Positions 32,274 to 45,283 of a DNA stretch of 64,000 nucleotides are shown piece after piece (positions within the stretch are counted from its first letter, which is position 1; every line of letters begins with the position of its first letter). The position numbers were made by a program, and so were the translations under genes. Where the stretch lies: the NCBI GenBank assembly GCA_948567375.1, contig OX419758.1, positions 7,941,001 to 8,005,000 of the forward strand, given 5' to 3'. Below the pieces are notes generated by a model that was not told the origin of the DNA, made no database searches, and saw only the letters and a program-made list of their open reading frames with translations. The DNA is from Lunularia cruciata. Lineage: Eukaryota; Streptophyta; Marchantiopsida; Lunulariales; Lunulariaceae.

Positions 32274-32566
32274 CGGAAGTATGACAGTAAAGCTTTCGAA
32301 CCGCAATGCATCTTAATATGTTGGAAAACCGGCTGCTAAACCGGTTTCAATTGAACCTATCGAGACTAAACCGTGCTGAGCAAATAGACAAAGACCAACA
32401 AATACAAGATTGAAACAAAAAGGTTTTATTTCACTTCTAGACTTACAACCTAAATAATTGATCAAATCACGCTTTTCACAGTAAATTCATACATATCAAT
32501 ACGAATGTAAATAAGTCAGAGCCAATTTATTTGTAATTATATAAAAATGAACGATTCTGAAACCTC
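32274..32566 (+). repeat. Dispersed repeat F, copy 2
   Basis: It aligns with 23039-23336 in the same orientation, with moderate divergence and small indels. Confidence 0.75.
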
Positions 32567-34180
32567 AATTTCCATATGTTGAATATTCAATATTCAAATA
32601 TCAATATTCACTACCTAAGTATCTAACATTCATACCTATTTTAGACCAGTTACAATGGAAAAGGGAACGGAAACAATGTCAAAATAAACCAATTGATTCT
32701 TGCAATTAGTGATGCTTGTTTGAGTTTTTCAAGTTCTAACATAAGTTCTCAATTGAATTAAATAGGCTCACCAACAAAAGAGAACCAAGCTTCCATAATT
32801 TTTCATATATCAAGCAAATATTACTAATAAGAAACAAATATATCAGAATGTTTGCTGGAAAAAATAAACAAGTGATTATTACACATTAATATAATTGAGA
32901 TTGAATTTATTCATACATGACTATTTACATTTAATTTTACATTGGGAAAGTAAAACCAAGCAAAGAGAGACTATTATTAGTATGAATGAAGAGTCATCCT
33001 AAATGCTATTAAATAAATTTGAATTTAAATTTAGAATGGAAATTCATATCAATGTAAAGTAAACTCTAAAATATGCATACATTTATTGGGAATTTTTTTA
33101 AAATTTATGTTGTTATTATTTTGTTCTAGAGTTAATTTAAGAACTAACCCTAAAATTAGTTTGGAATATTTGTGATATGTGAGAAGCACTTCCTCAACAT
33201 CTATATTACACAAAAGCATTCTGGATTTTTAAACTCATACTAAGGATATGGTTGTGTGGTGACCAACCTTTGCCGTTTATGAGAGGGGAAATATTTTTTT
33301 GTTTAGTTTAATAGGAGATAATAAGAGGCAATGTAATATTTAGGTGAAAAAAACAAAGAAATATTTGTTATTTGTTGGCTGAACCGATAATATGACAAGG
33401 ATGATGCAGTTTGCCATATGGACTTGTGGCCTAGAGGACAAGGTACATGACCGCTCCTACAATAAGGCAGCCTACAAAGATGAAAACCCGTAAACTTGTA
33501 AGGACACAATTTTTCTTTTTATACCACTTTATTGCATTTTTAGTACTTTATTAGTGTTTTAGACAATAGATTAACTCGTAGAATAGTTCTAAGGAGGATA
33601 AGATGATTAGTTTGTGCTTCATCCTAAACCTCCCACAGATTATAGGTCCTTGAACAAAGACCAAAATTTCCTAGAAATACCAAAAAACACGGATTTCATA
33701 TTGTACTCTATCATGTTGAACGACCATAAGATGAGGAATATGGAAAGAGATAATGAACCAAATATGATGAATGACATTTTCTGTCATCTAAAATATGACA
33801 AGAATTTGATGGCATGGTTGATGATAGTATACTTTGTACACGCATTAATTCTAACAATGAAACTATTGGAGTAGATTTCCCTTCTACAAAGAGTTTGACT
33901 TCACCATCAACAAGCCAATTAAGGTCATACAATACCTTCATGACAAAAAAAGCACAACCACCAAAAACAAGGCACTGCGTTGTACCAAACTGAGTAGTGC
34001 AAACAAACAACTCACAAAGGATATTGCATTGTCAAATTAGAAAGACCAATTGCTCAAGAAGTTCCAATAGGAAGAATTGGCATAACAAGAACAACATAAA
34101 GTCATCTTACAATGCCTATGCCTACAAATGGACGTTTATGCAATACATACTAAGGTCATTGAACAACAACACCACCACAA
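32567..34180. other. AT-rich sequence, nothing recognised
   Basis: No coding motif was found. Readings near 33614-33874 look polar but match nothing I know. Confidence 0.4.
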
Positions 34181-34189
34181 AGAGCAGAT

Positions 34190-34760
34190 GAAGGCACAAG
34201 ATTGTCCAATAGGACAATCATCAAAAAAAAGTTGATGATTGTCCAAATAGAAATATATGCTGCTAATGTGAAGATGATTGCAGTGGAGGGACGGTACAAG
34301 AATATGAACGAGCTCACAGATCTTCATATCCAAGAACTTACTATCCAAGAACTTAAAAACCTAAAACAAGCAAGGGAGAAAGAGGAGGAGATTACAATGA
34401 AGGAACAAGAGGACCTTAAGTCAAAACTTCAACAAGATTGCAAGAACTTAGCAAACAAGCGTGCAAGGCTTCTCACAACCATAGAACATAATTTGACTCA
34501 ACTCCTAAACTAGTTGGAAAGGATGGCCAATGACACAATGAATTACACCAAGATCAAAGACTTAAGAACTTAAATAGAGGCTCTCAAGAGGAGGTCTATA
34601 AATGAATAGCTCTATCCCTCAAATTGTAGAGCCACACAAACTCCAAGTTCAAAGAAGCTCAAATGAGTGCATAAACAAGGTCACTACATACAGAAAGGAG
34701 CTCGTTGAGCTCATTCAAATTTGCAAAGGCATGAGCAGTTTGACACAAGCTCTACAGCTT
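34190..34760 (+). pseudogene. Coiled-coil ORF relic, module K copy 2
   Basis: The open part at 34202-34513 (103 residues) is a continuous heptad-rich helix (DLHIQELTIQELKNLKQ, KEEEITMKEQEDLKSKL, KRARLLTTIEHNLTQLL). After a stop, another frame ends with YRKELVELIQICKG (34689-34730). The same C-terminal block recurs in copy 4 (YKKELVEIIQIC) and copy 3 (YKNQIGVLIKIYKG), with LxNxxAxLLT upstream shared by copies 2 and 4. Conservation at protein level shows it was once coding. It directly precedes module C. Function unknown. Confidence 0.6.
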
Positions 34761-34869
34761 GTCTTATGATAATTAACAACCTCAACAATGCCTTAGGACC
34801 CGATCTATGGAAACCTTAGTAGCAATCAAGCCATCTTGTAGTTCATTTGCATATCATATTTTTTTCACA

Positions 34870-36080
34870 TCTTGTATTTGTAGCCAAGACACTTGTATTT
34901 GTAAATAGTTCATAGACCCTTAGTGTAAATATAAAGTCTAAGTAGACCACTATACAACACCAAAAGATATGAAAAATCTGCTGAGATGGGATTGCCATGT
35001 AAGACGGGCCTACTTGGAGATAGGACTAGGATAAGAGAAGAATTTTATTAGTAAGGACTAGATGTAATTAGAAGATTTCTAGCACTTTGCAAACATTAGA
35101 TCTCTTTTGTGGCTAAGGAAGAATTGTATATAGGGCTTGGACTTGATGTTTATTATGATCATTTGGTGCATTATTTCCTTGCAATAAACAAGGCATTACC
35201 ATCAAGACTATCAAGTTGGTGTATGTGTATATGGAAGCTCTTTGTATGTCTACCTACTTAATCACTTAGTCATGAGGAATCTTGGTATAGAGGTGTACGC
35301 ACTAGAGTGAAGGAATTTGTGTGGAACTAGAAGGTGGACCTTGATGTGCCCTACATAGACCAAGAACAATATTGTAATGTAGTTTTATAGGCCTAGATAT
35401 CATTTAGTACAATGAAATGGAAGATTAAGTAGTATGATCATTCTACTCTCTTGTAAAGTAGTGCCTTTTGAGAAGGGTAGTACACTAAGTTATAGTTGTA
35501 GATGATAGAGAGATAGGACACTTTGGAGATCTAACTTGAATTCAATTTGCACGTTCCATTCTATTGTTTGTGAAACCATTTGAGGTTGTCTATCTTGTAT
35601 GACTTGATGTTGTAACAATAGTACAAAGTGTAGATCATAGAAGGGTCATGACAATAATAAGTAGGAATTTGGTTGGGATAATTGGTGGGTAAGGAAATCT
35701 AGGGCAAAGTGACCGTTGTTGCAAGTAATACATCACCATCTGGAGTCCTTTGGACTATAGTTACCATGGGAGTGATTAGTAAGTTTTTACTTTCTTTTGT
35801 AGTATACCAATAGGGGTAAGACTACAATCTTTTTGGACTATAGTTACCATGGGAGTGATTAGTAAGGTTTTACTTTCTTTTGTAGTATACCAATAGGGGT
35901 AAGACTACACTCTTATGGGAATGACTTTGCCCAAGAAATTAATACAAAACAATATTTTGTTAACTTTGTGATAATTCTACCTTGTATTTAGTCATATCCA
36001 ACTCATATCCTTGTGGGATTGACCGGTTCTCACTACAATAGTACAAATTTGAATTACATCATATCGTTACAATACAAAGA
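34870..36080 (+). repeat. LTR-like module C, copy 2
   Basis: This is the longest intact copy: GGACTAGGATAAGAGAAGAA, CATTAGATCTCTTTTG, CATGAGGAATCTTGG, GGGCAAAGTGACC, CTTTCTTTTGTAGTATACC, TTTGCCCAAGAAATTAATAC and CCAACTCATATCCTTGTGGG in order. It contains an 83-bp tandem duplication (35749-35914). The terminal CCTTGTGGGATTGACCGG resembles the LTR end of some Tat/Athila-type gypsy elements, which is only a hint. Confidence 0.6.
35749..35914 (+). repeat. 83-bp tandem duplication in module C
   Basis: TTTGGACTATAGTTACCATG at 35749 recurs at 35832. The two 83-bp units differ at only a couple of bases, so the duplication is far younger than the host repeat. Confidence 0.92.
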
Positions 36081-37156
36081 TCATAAGTCTTGTCATTGTA
36101 AACATAGTTGTTTGGTGATATTTTGTTAACTTTGTCATTATGGAACTCATGATCTTTGTAAGTACAAGCTGAATGATTTTAACAATTGTATGAATATGAG
36201 GTCAAGGATCTCAAGGATAGCTATAACTTTTTGTGGCCAAGGAATACAAGTGAAATTTTGTGAGGAGCACAACAATTGTCACACATTTGCACAACCAAGT
36301 GTTAGTGCAAGAATTCAAGCAACATTATTACACCACCAAAGAACAACAATCTGGACCATTGGCCTTGACCAAAATTCTCTCATGCCAAACATATGACTAT
36401 TTGTTGACCTCTGCAACCACCAAATGTTGAAATGGTATGAAATTGAGACTTGCATTATGGGGTAGAATGTTTTGCAAACTCACTTTTTGAAATTCCTTTC
36501 CACCAACACCTTGTCTTGCAAGAGCTCATTTTGGCAGCTATGTAATTGACAATTTGAGAGTTTGTGCAAGAGGGTATATTTGGGTAGTGTAGAGCCTCAC
36601 ATTAATAACTTTGTAGACAAGTGTAGCGATGGAACCAAAATTGAGGGGCAAAAGGAAACAATAACAAGAAACCCCTAAGATCATTAGTAAAACTCCCAAA
36701 AATTATGAATGAGGACTTCACCTATGAGTTAAATGAGTTCAAAATTGAAAACTAGACTTCTTGTTATGGAATTGGAACATGTAAAATGTTTCCATGCTAA
36801 AAGAAGTTTGTAAAAATGATTATCTTAGTGCTAAATTCTTGAGAGGTAATCCTACATTCTGAATAAAAGATCACTTGCAGCAATTTCTTGGATATGAAAT
36901 CTCACCATTTGGCCAAATGTTTATAGATACCTCTTATAGTCATCCTGGTTAAAAGCTTAAAGCCTAGATAGAAAACTTGCTTGACAAAGTAGAAAAAACT
37001 AATAGCTACCAAGTTGACTCCCTCAAAGATCCTATTTGCTGAGTTGTTGTTGATGATCATGAAATTGGTCAAGTCCAAAAAACCACCTAAATCAACTTGA
37101 ACCAAGCTATTTTCTTCCAATTTATCCATGAAAGAAAACTAGTGAGCTAGGCACAA

Positions 37157-37530
37157 ATGTTTTGTGAACATGTGATTAAGTTAGTACATGAGATGATTGA
37201 GCAAGGAGGTGTTATGATTGTATCACCCTTCATAGTACACTTATATATAGGCATGAATCTTCTTATAAAGGAGGAAGAGTTGCAATACCTTAGTCACTTC
37301 CATCCTCTAGAGTACTCTAGTACTAGACCAGGCTTAAGCATGGAAGTAGAGAAATACAAGACAATGGACAAGGAGTATAGAAAATCAAGGAGGTTTGCAA
37401 AGGTGGAGGAGACTTACCATATGATGATCCTATGAGAAATTGATACCCTCACAACCTAAATTTAGGCATCCAAGAAGTAGAAACAAACTACTCAAGTGAT
37501 AGATGTATCCTTAAGTGAAGGCACAAGCAA
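37157..37530 (+). pseudogene. Module D protein relic, copy 1
   Basis: An open reading of 92 residues (37157-37435) contains FIVHLYIGMNLLIKEEE and LSHFHPLEY. This aligns with the minus-strand ORF at 57005-57532 (FVIYLYMELNLLKREEH, FPSHFYLVWY). Downstream, another frame reads QVIDVSLSEGTSKDD, matching QIIDVTLEANQEDLKEE there. No known domain is recognised. It may be the globular half of the protein whose coiled coil is module K. Confidence 0.5.
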
Positions 37531-37570
37531 GGATGACAACCAGGACAAAGAACATGACGATAGCATGGCC

Positions 37571-39009
37571 TGTAACATCCATTTGTGCATGTGTGTGGTA
37601 TTGTGATATTTAGCTTGGTATTACAAGAACTTGAGAGATATTATTTACATAGAGATAAAGGATGGTTCTACATTAGTCATGATTAGCTAAAGTTAGTCAT
37701 AACTAAGATAGAGGGGACCTTACTTTAGAGGAAGTGGAAAAGATGAGCACCACTATTTTGGATTCTAGTGTGTTGACTTGATATTATTCCTAGGTGTTTT
37801 GCTTTGAGGAAAGAGTTGAGAACTCTTGTGCCCGCAAGCCTTTTTTGTTTTGGATTCTTCTATAGTCCAAGGATAGCCCATGTGAAGGAATCCTTGACTT
37901 AGTGGTTGGGTCAAGATAAATATTACATGCTAGTGGAGTATGCCATGTGAATGGATATTCCTTTCTACTTTTTGACTTTACTTGACTTTTAGTCTAGTAA
38001 CTTGAGTTACTATGGTAATAAATAACTTTGGTACGTAACTATTTCACAAGTATATAAACAAGGAGTGAGGAGGTACTCATCATCCTTTCATTTGCAACTA
38101 TCTCTCTCTCATTGAGTTCTCTAGTGTAATACCAAGGGTTAGCCATATGATCTAGATGTGAAATTTGGTTTGGTAACATCTAGAATGATGTTATACATGA
38201 TGGTCAAAATAGATCAGATAGAAGTATCACCAAAAGAGTACTTCTACTAATAGGGCAGAAACCGAAATAGACTTGAGAACCTTAGAACCAATAGCTAGAC
38301 ATATGATTTAAAGGTGAGAATTGGTTTGGTAACATCTGGAAGGATGTTACACATTATGGACTAAACAGATCAGAAAGAGGTATCACCAAAAGAGGACTTC
38401 TACTAATAGAGTAGGAACTGAAATATGCCTGAAATCTTTGAAGGCAATTTCGGAGGCCTAAACGGATGAATTAGGCCTCGAAAATGTGCAGAATCCCTCC
38501 CCCAACAAAGAAAAGGCTGGCCTTTCCTTCCCCCCTGGTTTGTCTCGTCGAGAGCTTTCCAACGGTACCTTACTCATGTGATTTTGAGATTCCTACAGGA
38601 AGATTCCCTAAAAGATTCCCTCTGGTCAAAGCTCGTTTGACCAACCAGATAGGACCTAGAACAGACAAGTCACCCATCCAAGTAAGTAATCCAAGGGTGG
38701 AGCTTGCTGACATGTCACCTATCTGTGTCCCTAATCCTATGGTGGAGCTTCCTTGGAGGAGATCCTCTTTGTCTATATAATAAAGAGAAGGTGCTCCCTT
38801 GGTGCATCGAATGTTTGAGTGTGCAATCTGTGTTTTCTCTCTTCTCTTGTCCTCGGAGTATTACATCTAGTGAGCAATGTCTTGAGTCTTGGAGTGTTAG
38901 CCTTGGAGGAGTATGATGGAGTTGGGGTTCCTTGCCTTCTTAGCCCATGGTATGCTACCATAATAGCCATTAGAGTTTCATCATGAGTGAGACATAGGCC
39001 GGCTCCACA
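37571..39009 (+). mobile_element. Solo LTR of family B, carrying a nested family A LTR
   Basis: It starts TGTAACATCCATTTG and ends GGCTCCACA, with GGCC on both sides (37567-37570 and 39010-39013). A second copy on the opposite strand (43125-43813) has the same ends without the nested LTR. Removing the nested 741-bp LTR and its 5-bp duplication leaves 693 bp, close to the 689 bp of the other copy. A TATA box (TATATAAAC) lies near 38053. No internal retroelement sequence remains, so this is a solo LTR. Confidence 0.88.
38125..38865 (+). mobile_element. Solo LTR of family A, copy 1
   Basis: The 741-bp LTR runs from TGTAATACCAAGG to GGAGTATTACA and is flanked by TCTAG (38120-38124 and 38866-38870). 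The uninterrupted family B LTR at 43125-43813 shows a single TCTAG at the same place, which is the empty site. Inside, a unit of about 156 bp is tandemly duplicated (38131 and 38287). A TATA box TATATAATA lies near 38776. Confidence 0.95.
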
Positions 39010-41271
39010 GGCCAAAGCAGGTCATTCAAGATCACAAATTGTATTGGATCATAGAAAGGTTAGTGTGGTCCACTACAAAGGATTGTGCAATTAGAGTTCT
39101 TTCACTTTCATATTGTCACTTGACAACAAAGTGGGAATTTGGGATCCTAACAACAAAGTATGGTTGTTTCAGATAAAAGAGGAGAACAAGGACATGAGTA
39201 GATCTCAGGCCAAGAAGAAAACCATAATGGAAATGGCAAGGAGACCCATATCTACAACTTGAAGAAAAAGACATCAAATGAAGCAAAAATAGTGCCTAAC
39301 TTTATATTAGTAACCCTCTGTAATAAAGCTTGGTTGTCATGGAGGGATTTGGATGAAGAGGGACTCATACAAGTGCACCAGACCATGTAAACAAAGAACT
39401 CGGTCCAAATAAGGAACCACCTATGGAGGCAAAAGTCCTCAAAATGAAAGAGGAAGTGTCCACAAGAGGATGCTTAAATGGTGGAAAAAGTGCAGATGAA
39501 ACCAATGATACAGCCCTAGTCCCCAAAGAGATGGGAAAGGTCCTAAGGATCAGCCTAAAAAGCAACAACTAGCCAAAAACAAGAAAAAAAGGACAATAGT
39601 ACCACAACAAAAATCCTATAATGTTTAAAATGCAACAACAACTCACTATAGTGGTTGATGGAAAAACCACAATCAATATAGTGATGCCAAAAATGGAGAC
39701 CTTGGAGGAATTTATGCCCTTTTATTGAGAACGTGACCCTACCATCAACCAGCCATCAATCTTTTGTGACACTTGCACAAGCTTGCTCAAACAACCACAA
39801 AGGAGAGGCACTCCTTTGTTGTGAATCAAACAAAGCCAAGAAAAGGATTGAGAAGGAAAGAAATGCATCAAAGTAGAAAGATAGAATGCTTGAGAAATTT
39901 TAGAAGGAAGATGTGGTAGCCCATCCTACCTCTTCCCACACATATTTTCTTTTCTTATCATTTACTTACAATTCAATAAGAATTTAGAGTAGAATAAAAC
40001 TAGGAGTTAAGATCATCAATATTTATTCCAACCATAATGAAGATTAGGAGTATGGACCAAAGACATGGTAGGAAGAACAAGTACAAAGATATTGGGACCA
40101 AAAATGTCCATCTAGGGTGTGAAGAAGTGCAGAGGCTATTATCCTTGTCACACTCATGTTCAGCCCTTGTGTATGAAGAGGACCATCTGAATGGAACTTC
40201 CCTCAATATCCTTGGGTTAGAACTCCCCCAAAACCATTGGACTGGAAGTACCCTGATGTCATCAGACTAAAAACTTCCAAACACCATTGGCTTTATCTAT
40301 CTTTGGCTTGGTACCTCCTTGGTCACGTGGATCTTTTGCTATGGTGGCCTTTGGCTTGAAAGTCAATCATCCATATCAGCATCCACACAAGCAAGGTATG
40401 GCCATTTGTATCCAAAAAACCATTTTTGATAACTGATCTCACTTATAGTACGTTCACACATGCATGAATAATAACATTTCACCACTAATGCCTGCCAAAA
40501 TATGAAATATTTTAATGTAGAGGATAAGTATTGAGCCTCATGAAGAGGTGAGGTAAAATTAATTGTATTCATGCAAAGCTTGCCAATCTGTGCAAGAAAA
40601 AACATGAGGAATTACAATTTAGAATAATCACTTAGCAACAAAAAATACCTTCTGCAAGAGCATGATAAGAGACTATGTAGGCAGGTGATCAAGGACGCTT
40701 GAGTGAAGAGAAAATTGATGAGGTAAGTTGAATTGGTGATTGTTGTGCAATGTTGAGAAACACCATGTCACCCAAGAAGAGGAAGACAATAGAAAATGTC
40801 ATATTGTAATCTCCTTGTATGGAGAAATGGGTGAACTATTATTTTACAAAATATATCAATGCCAAGAAAGTGCAATTTCTATTGTGGATTTGGAATTACA
40901 CTTGGCTCTTGAGATTAGGATAAGAGATTCAAGAGAAGAGGAACCTAAAATTCACCAAGTTGAGAAGTGATGTGTTTTCTTTGACCAATGCACACTAAGA
41001 GAAGGTTCTTGTGGATACAATTTCTACCCCAAGAGCAATGTAGCTCAACTAGGAGTGGCTTTGAGCAATAGTAGAAAAGATCAATAAGTTCGGGCCTCAT
41101 TTAAGACTAAGATGATGAGGAATAGTTAGAAGGTAAATGGCTACCAAAATCCTATGAGGTGTACCACTATGACATCAATAATTAAATCTTTTAAGTCAAC
41201 CAGGACAATGTATATCAACATTGGTGAAGCCATATTTTTTCAATTATTGCAATAACAAATTTGGTGGACTA
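39010..41271. other. Unassigned repeat-like sequence
   Basis: Readings on the + strand around 39160-39900 are Lys-rich and full of stops, perhaps eroded retroelement gag or module K. No motif is secure. Confidence 0.35.
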
Positions 41272-41883
41272 TGTAATACTAATAGCTAGACATATTAACT
41301 AGAGATGGAAATTTGCTTGTTAACATATGGAAGGATTTATATATAATGGACTAAGTAGATCCGATAGAATTATCACCAAAAGAGTACTTCTACTAATCGA
41401 GTAGGAGTTGAAAATAGCCCTGAAACTTCAAAGCCAATTTTGGAGGCCTAAACGGATGAATTAGGTCTCAACAATGTGCACAGATTCCCCCAAAAAATAA
41501 AGTGTTGGCCTTCCCTACCCTCTATGTGTCTTGTCAGGAGTTTTCAAATGATACCTCACCCGCACAATTATGAGATTCCTACCTAAAGATTCCATAAAGA
41601 TTCTTTTGGTCAAAGCTTATTTGACCAACCAGATAGGACCAAAACCAACATGCCACCAATGCATGCAACTAATATAAGGGTAGAGCTTGCTGATGTGTCA
41701 CTAATCCATGTATCTAATCCAAGGGTGGAGCTTCCTTTGATGAAACCCTCTTTAATATATAATAAAGTGCTCCTTATAAGGTGCTAAGGTGCTCCTTTGG
41801 GACATCAAAGTTTTGGGTGTGAAGCTTTGTGTTTCTTCTTTTTTGTTCATCTTTGGGGGTTCTTCTATCCTTGGAACATAACA
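41272..41883 (+). mobile_element. Solo LTR of family A, copy 4 (short form)
   Basis: It starts TGTAATACTAATAGC and ends TTGGAACATAACA, with ACTA on both sides (41268-41271 and 41884-41887). At 612 bp it has only one of the roughly 156-bp upstream units that the other complete copies carry twice. It is the most diverged full copy. Confidence 0.82.
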
Positions 41884-42446
41884 ACTAAGCAAAGATGATT
41901 TATCATCAAACTCATGTTTTGACAAAGCAATTGCAAACAAGCAAGAGAGCTATCATATATCTCTTCATTTTTGAAACATTTTTTAATGGTATAAGGTTGC
42001 TTAGGAAAGGGGAGAAGAAGCTATTTCTTGCACATCACTACCCAAGGAGGTGTTTCTAATCAAAGCCTTAGTATGCAACCAAGATGCAAAAGTAAAAAGA
42101 GGTGATTCAGAAATATTGAATGACTAAGAAATAGGTCAAGATCTCAAGGACTATTGGAGCAAGCTCCAACAAGAGGAGGAAGATTGTAGTATCATTGATG
42201 GCTACAAAGAGACACAAGCCTAATCCTTAGGTAATTGATGATTCATTGGAGAATAGCGGTCCCAATTCAAACAAAGACCAATGGTGGAGGTGACTAGGGA
42301 TCAAAGGTCACTCCTAGTGTGAGACTTGGGCAAGAAGAAGAAAAAAGATGTGGAAAAACCTCAAAATTAGAGTTGTCATTCTTGACACAAGTCCCATCCT
42401 TCTCCAAGAATGGAATCTCTTCAGACCAAAGATTGTGAAGATCTGA
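41884..42446 (+). pseudogene. Module D-like relic, copy 2
   Basis: The frame near 42225-42280 reads QVIDDSLENSGPNSNKDQ-like sequence, matching the QVIDVSLSEG motif of copy 1. The rest is eroded. The second copia element begins just to its right, so this repeat was the insertion target and continues after 47395. Confidence 0.4.
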
Positions 42447-42451
42447 ACTAG

Positions 42452-42723
42452 TGTTGGATTTACTCTTATTGCCTTAAGGTTACATATTAAGCAGATCTTT
42501 TTGTGCAGGTTGATGGTTGGAAAGAACTAAGAGAGTGTAGGAGCTCTTGCATTAGATGCATAAATATGGTGGTGAGCCTTGGGGTTTAGTAAAGATTCCT
42601 GGTGCATTTCTATGGATGTAGCCTTGCATAGAGATGAGCCACATATTTCTATGTAATATGTGAATTTGCTAGATATATACTTGAAGTGTGTGTGTTGTTG
42701 TGACTCTTGTCTATTTCTCAACA
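42452..42723 (+). repeat. 5' LTR of the second copia element
   Basis: TGTTGGATTTACTC to TTTCTCAACA. It aligns end to end with 47121-47390. Confidence 0.92.
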
Positions 42724-42725
42724 AT

Positions 42726-42736
42726 TGGTATCAGAG
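42726..42736 (+). other. Primer binding site (initiator-Met tRNA)
   Basis: Exact TGGTATCAGAG two bases after the 5' LTR. Confidence 0.93.
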
Positions 42737-43124
42737 TGAGTAACGAGAGAGGAGAGTATTGCACACTCAAGTTACATCACAGAAGTATTTGATGCAGTTT
42801 GGAGTTTCCTGTTCTTGCTTGGTATGTAGAAAGGAGTCTATGAAGCATGGAAACAATTTCAAAGCTGATTGACACACTCTACATTCAGTCCATTGTGGGA
42901 TGTTTTTGCAATATTGAGAGAGCATAAGAGAATCTGGACCTAGCCTCATGGGGAAGCAAGGAAGAGCAGTTCTATCTCAATCACAAGTAGCACATTGTAT
43001 GCAACTACCTTGCCAGTGGCAATCAGACCAAGCAAGATATTAGTCACACTCTTATCCATCTAGTTGCTCTGTCAAAATATATTAAGCATTTAGTTTTTGA
43101 GTACAAGAATTGAGGATATTGGTC

Positions 43125-43813
43125 TGTGAGTTGACCTGTCTCTCACTCAAGATGAACCTTTGATGGCTATTATGGTAACGCACCATGGACTAAGAAGGCA
43201 AGGAACCCAACTCCATCATACTCCTCCAAGGCTAACACTCTAAGACTCAAGACATTGCTCACTAGAGAATTCAATGAGAGAGATATGGTTGCAAATGAAA
43301 GGATGATGAGTACCTCCTCACCCCTACTTTATATACTCATGAAATAGTTACACACCAAAGTTACCATTTACTATAGTAACTCAAGTAACTAGGCTAAAAG
43401 TCAAGTAAAGTCAAAAAGTATTAAGGAATATCCATCCACATGGGCATATTTCACTAAGCATGTGATGTTATCTACCCAACTACTAAGTCAAGGATTCCTT
43501 CACATGGGCTATTCTTGGACTAGAGAAGAATCCAAAACAAAAAGGCTTGCAAGCCCAAGAGTTCTCAACTCTTTCCTCAAAGCCAAACACCTAGGAATAA
43601 TACCAAGTCAATACACTATAATCCAAAATAGTGGTGCTCATCTTTTCCACTTCCTCTAAAGTATGGTCCTCACTATCTTAGCTATAACTAAATTTAGCTA
43701 ATCATGACTAATGTAGAACCATCCATTATCTCTATATAAATAATATCTCTCAAGTATTTTTATTACCAAGCTAAATATCGCAATACCACACACATGCACA
43801 AATGGGTGTTACA
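43125..43813 (-). mobile_element. Solo LTR of family B, copy 2
   Basis: On the minus strand it starts TGTAACACCCATTTG and ends CAACTCACA. GGTC flanks it on both sides (43121-43124 and 43814-43817), so both B copies show 4-bp target duplications. It keeps the undisturbed site (TCTAGTGAGCAATG on the minus strand) into which a family A LTR inserted in copy 1. Confidence 0.9.
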
Positions 43814-43817
43814 GGTC

Positions 43818-45283
43818 AAAATTAACCAAGATAAGCTGCAATCAAGAACTTGCTAGACTATATCAAGGGGCCTAGAAAATTTACAAAAGTGCTATAGATA
43901 GGCAATCAATGGAATTGGAGAGACCAAGGAAACATGCCTTGCATGGGGAATGGAAGATCATCATGGTTGCAAATCATGTTGCCAAGAGATAATCTATGTA
44001 GCTATTTTTTCCAAGCAACTTTGGAGGCCGTGCAGGAGCATTGAGGGAGATTGGCGGGAGACAAATAGCAAAAATGTGATTGTGCACTGACTCTCCCCAA
44101 GATTCTCCAAAGGTGTTAGAAACGGGGATTTTCTCGGTTAGAATCCAAGGTTTTTTACCCTGTTGTTTGGCATGTTGTAGAATATATAAAACAAGATATC
44201 TTGTTGGAACTTGGAAAAATAACCTGGCTGCAATCAGGGAGCATGTTGGACATAACATTGTGGAAGCATAAATTTAAGTTCCCCTCTAATTGGCCCATTT
44301 GCCCATAGAGATGCAAACATTGTATACAAATTCTCCCAAGAGTTGAGATTAAGTCCTAAGGTTGTAAGATCCGTTCCCAAAGCAAGAGTTGTCAAAAGCA
44401 GGCGGTCCAATAGCCTGAGCTATGGCATGTAAGTGCGGAAGGTCTATAGAACTAGCTCATGATAATACGCCTATGGCTGATACTCTAGTTCTTTGGTGCT
44501 CTTGCTGCTATCGGTGTGGAACATATGAGCCTCCTAGAAAAAACCAGCTGATCTTCCCATTAGGAAGTGTTGAGATTGAATTGCTGCCAACACATTTTTG
44601 TGCTATTATTCCTTGTATTTCATTTCAAAGGTCAAATTAGTGCTCCCACCTACAAGACCTTACATCCCTCCCCCTAAAGTCTATAGAGTAGTCACCTGTG
44701 GGAAGTCATTCATATAAAGGGCAACTCCATCAATTGTACCTAGTTTACCTCAATCATTCCCTAAACCTAAGCTACCAAGTTTTTCATTAGCCGAAGGTCC
44801 TTATATGCCTGAACCTAGAGAAAATTGCTCCAAGCAATGAGACAGCTTGTGGGGTTGCTCTATTGATTATAGTCAAAAGGTCACCTGATGGACTATAAGT
44901 TGATGAAGATATGTTTACTCCTTGCTGTAAGATAGAATTGATAGGCTGCTTAGGCCCTTGTACACCATTTCCACCACTATTGCTAAGAGGGTTTGGTGTG
45001 AATCCAAGGTTTAGATCCCCCTTGAATTCACCTCATAAATTTTGACTTGAGATTCGGATGAATGATCTGTTTAATACATTGGAAAACTTATCTTCATGGC
45101 TACATGTTGATGCAACTAGTTGGTGATTTTGAGTTCTTGAAGAAGCTGCTGTAAAATGATTTCCATCTTATGACCCACTCCTTTGAGTATCAAAGTTTTA
45201 AGGTGGAAGGTTAAGGGACTCAAGAGGAGTCTCTAAGTGCAACAATAGCCCTAGTAGTACTTGTGGAGTAGAAGAAAGTCGAG
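43818..45283. other. Unassigned filler inside the second copia element
   Basis: About 1.5 kb between the nested B LTR and the copia gag start does not look like copia coding sequence. It is probably other inserted repeat DNA. Confidence 0.4.
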
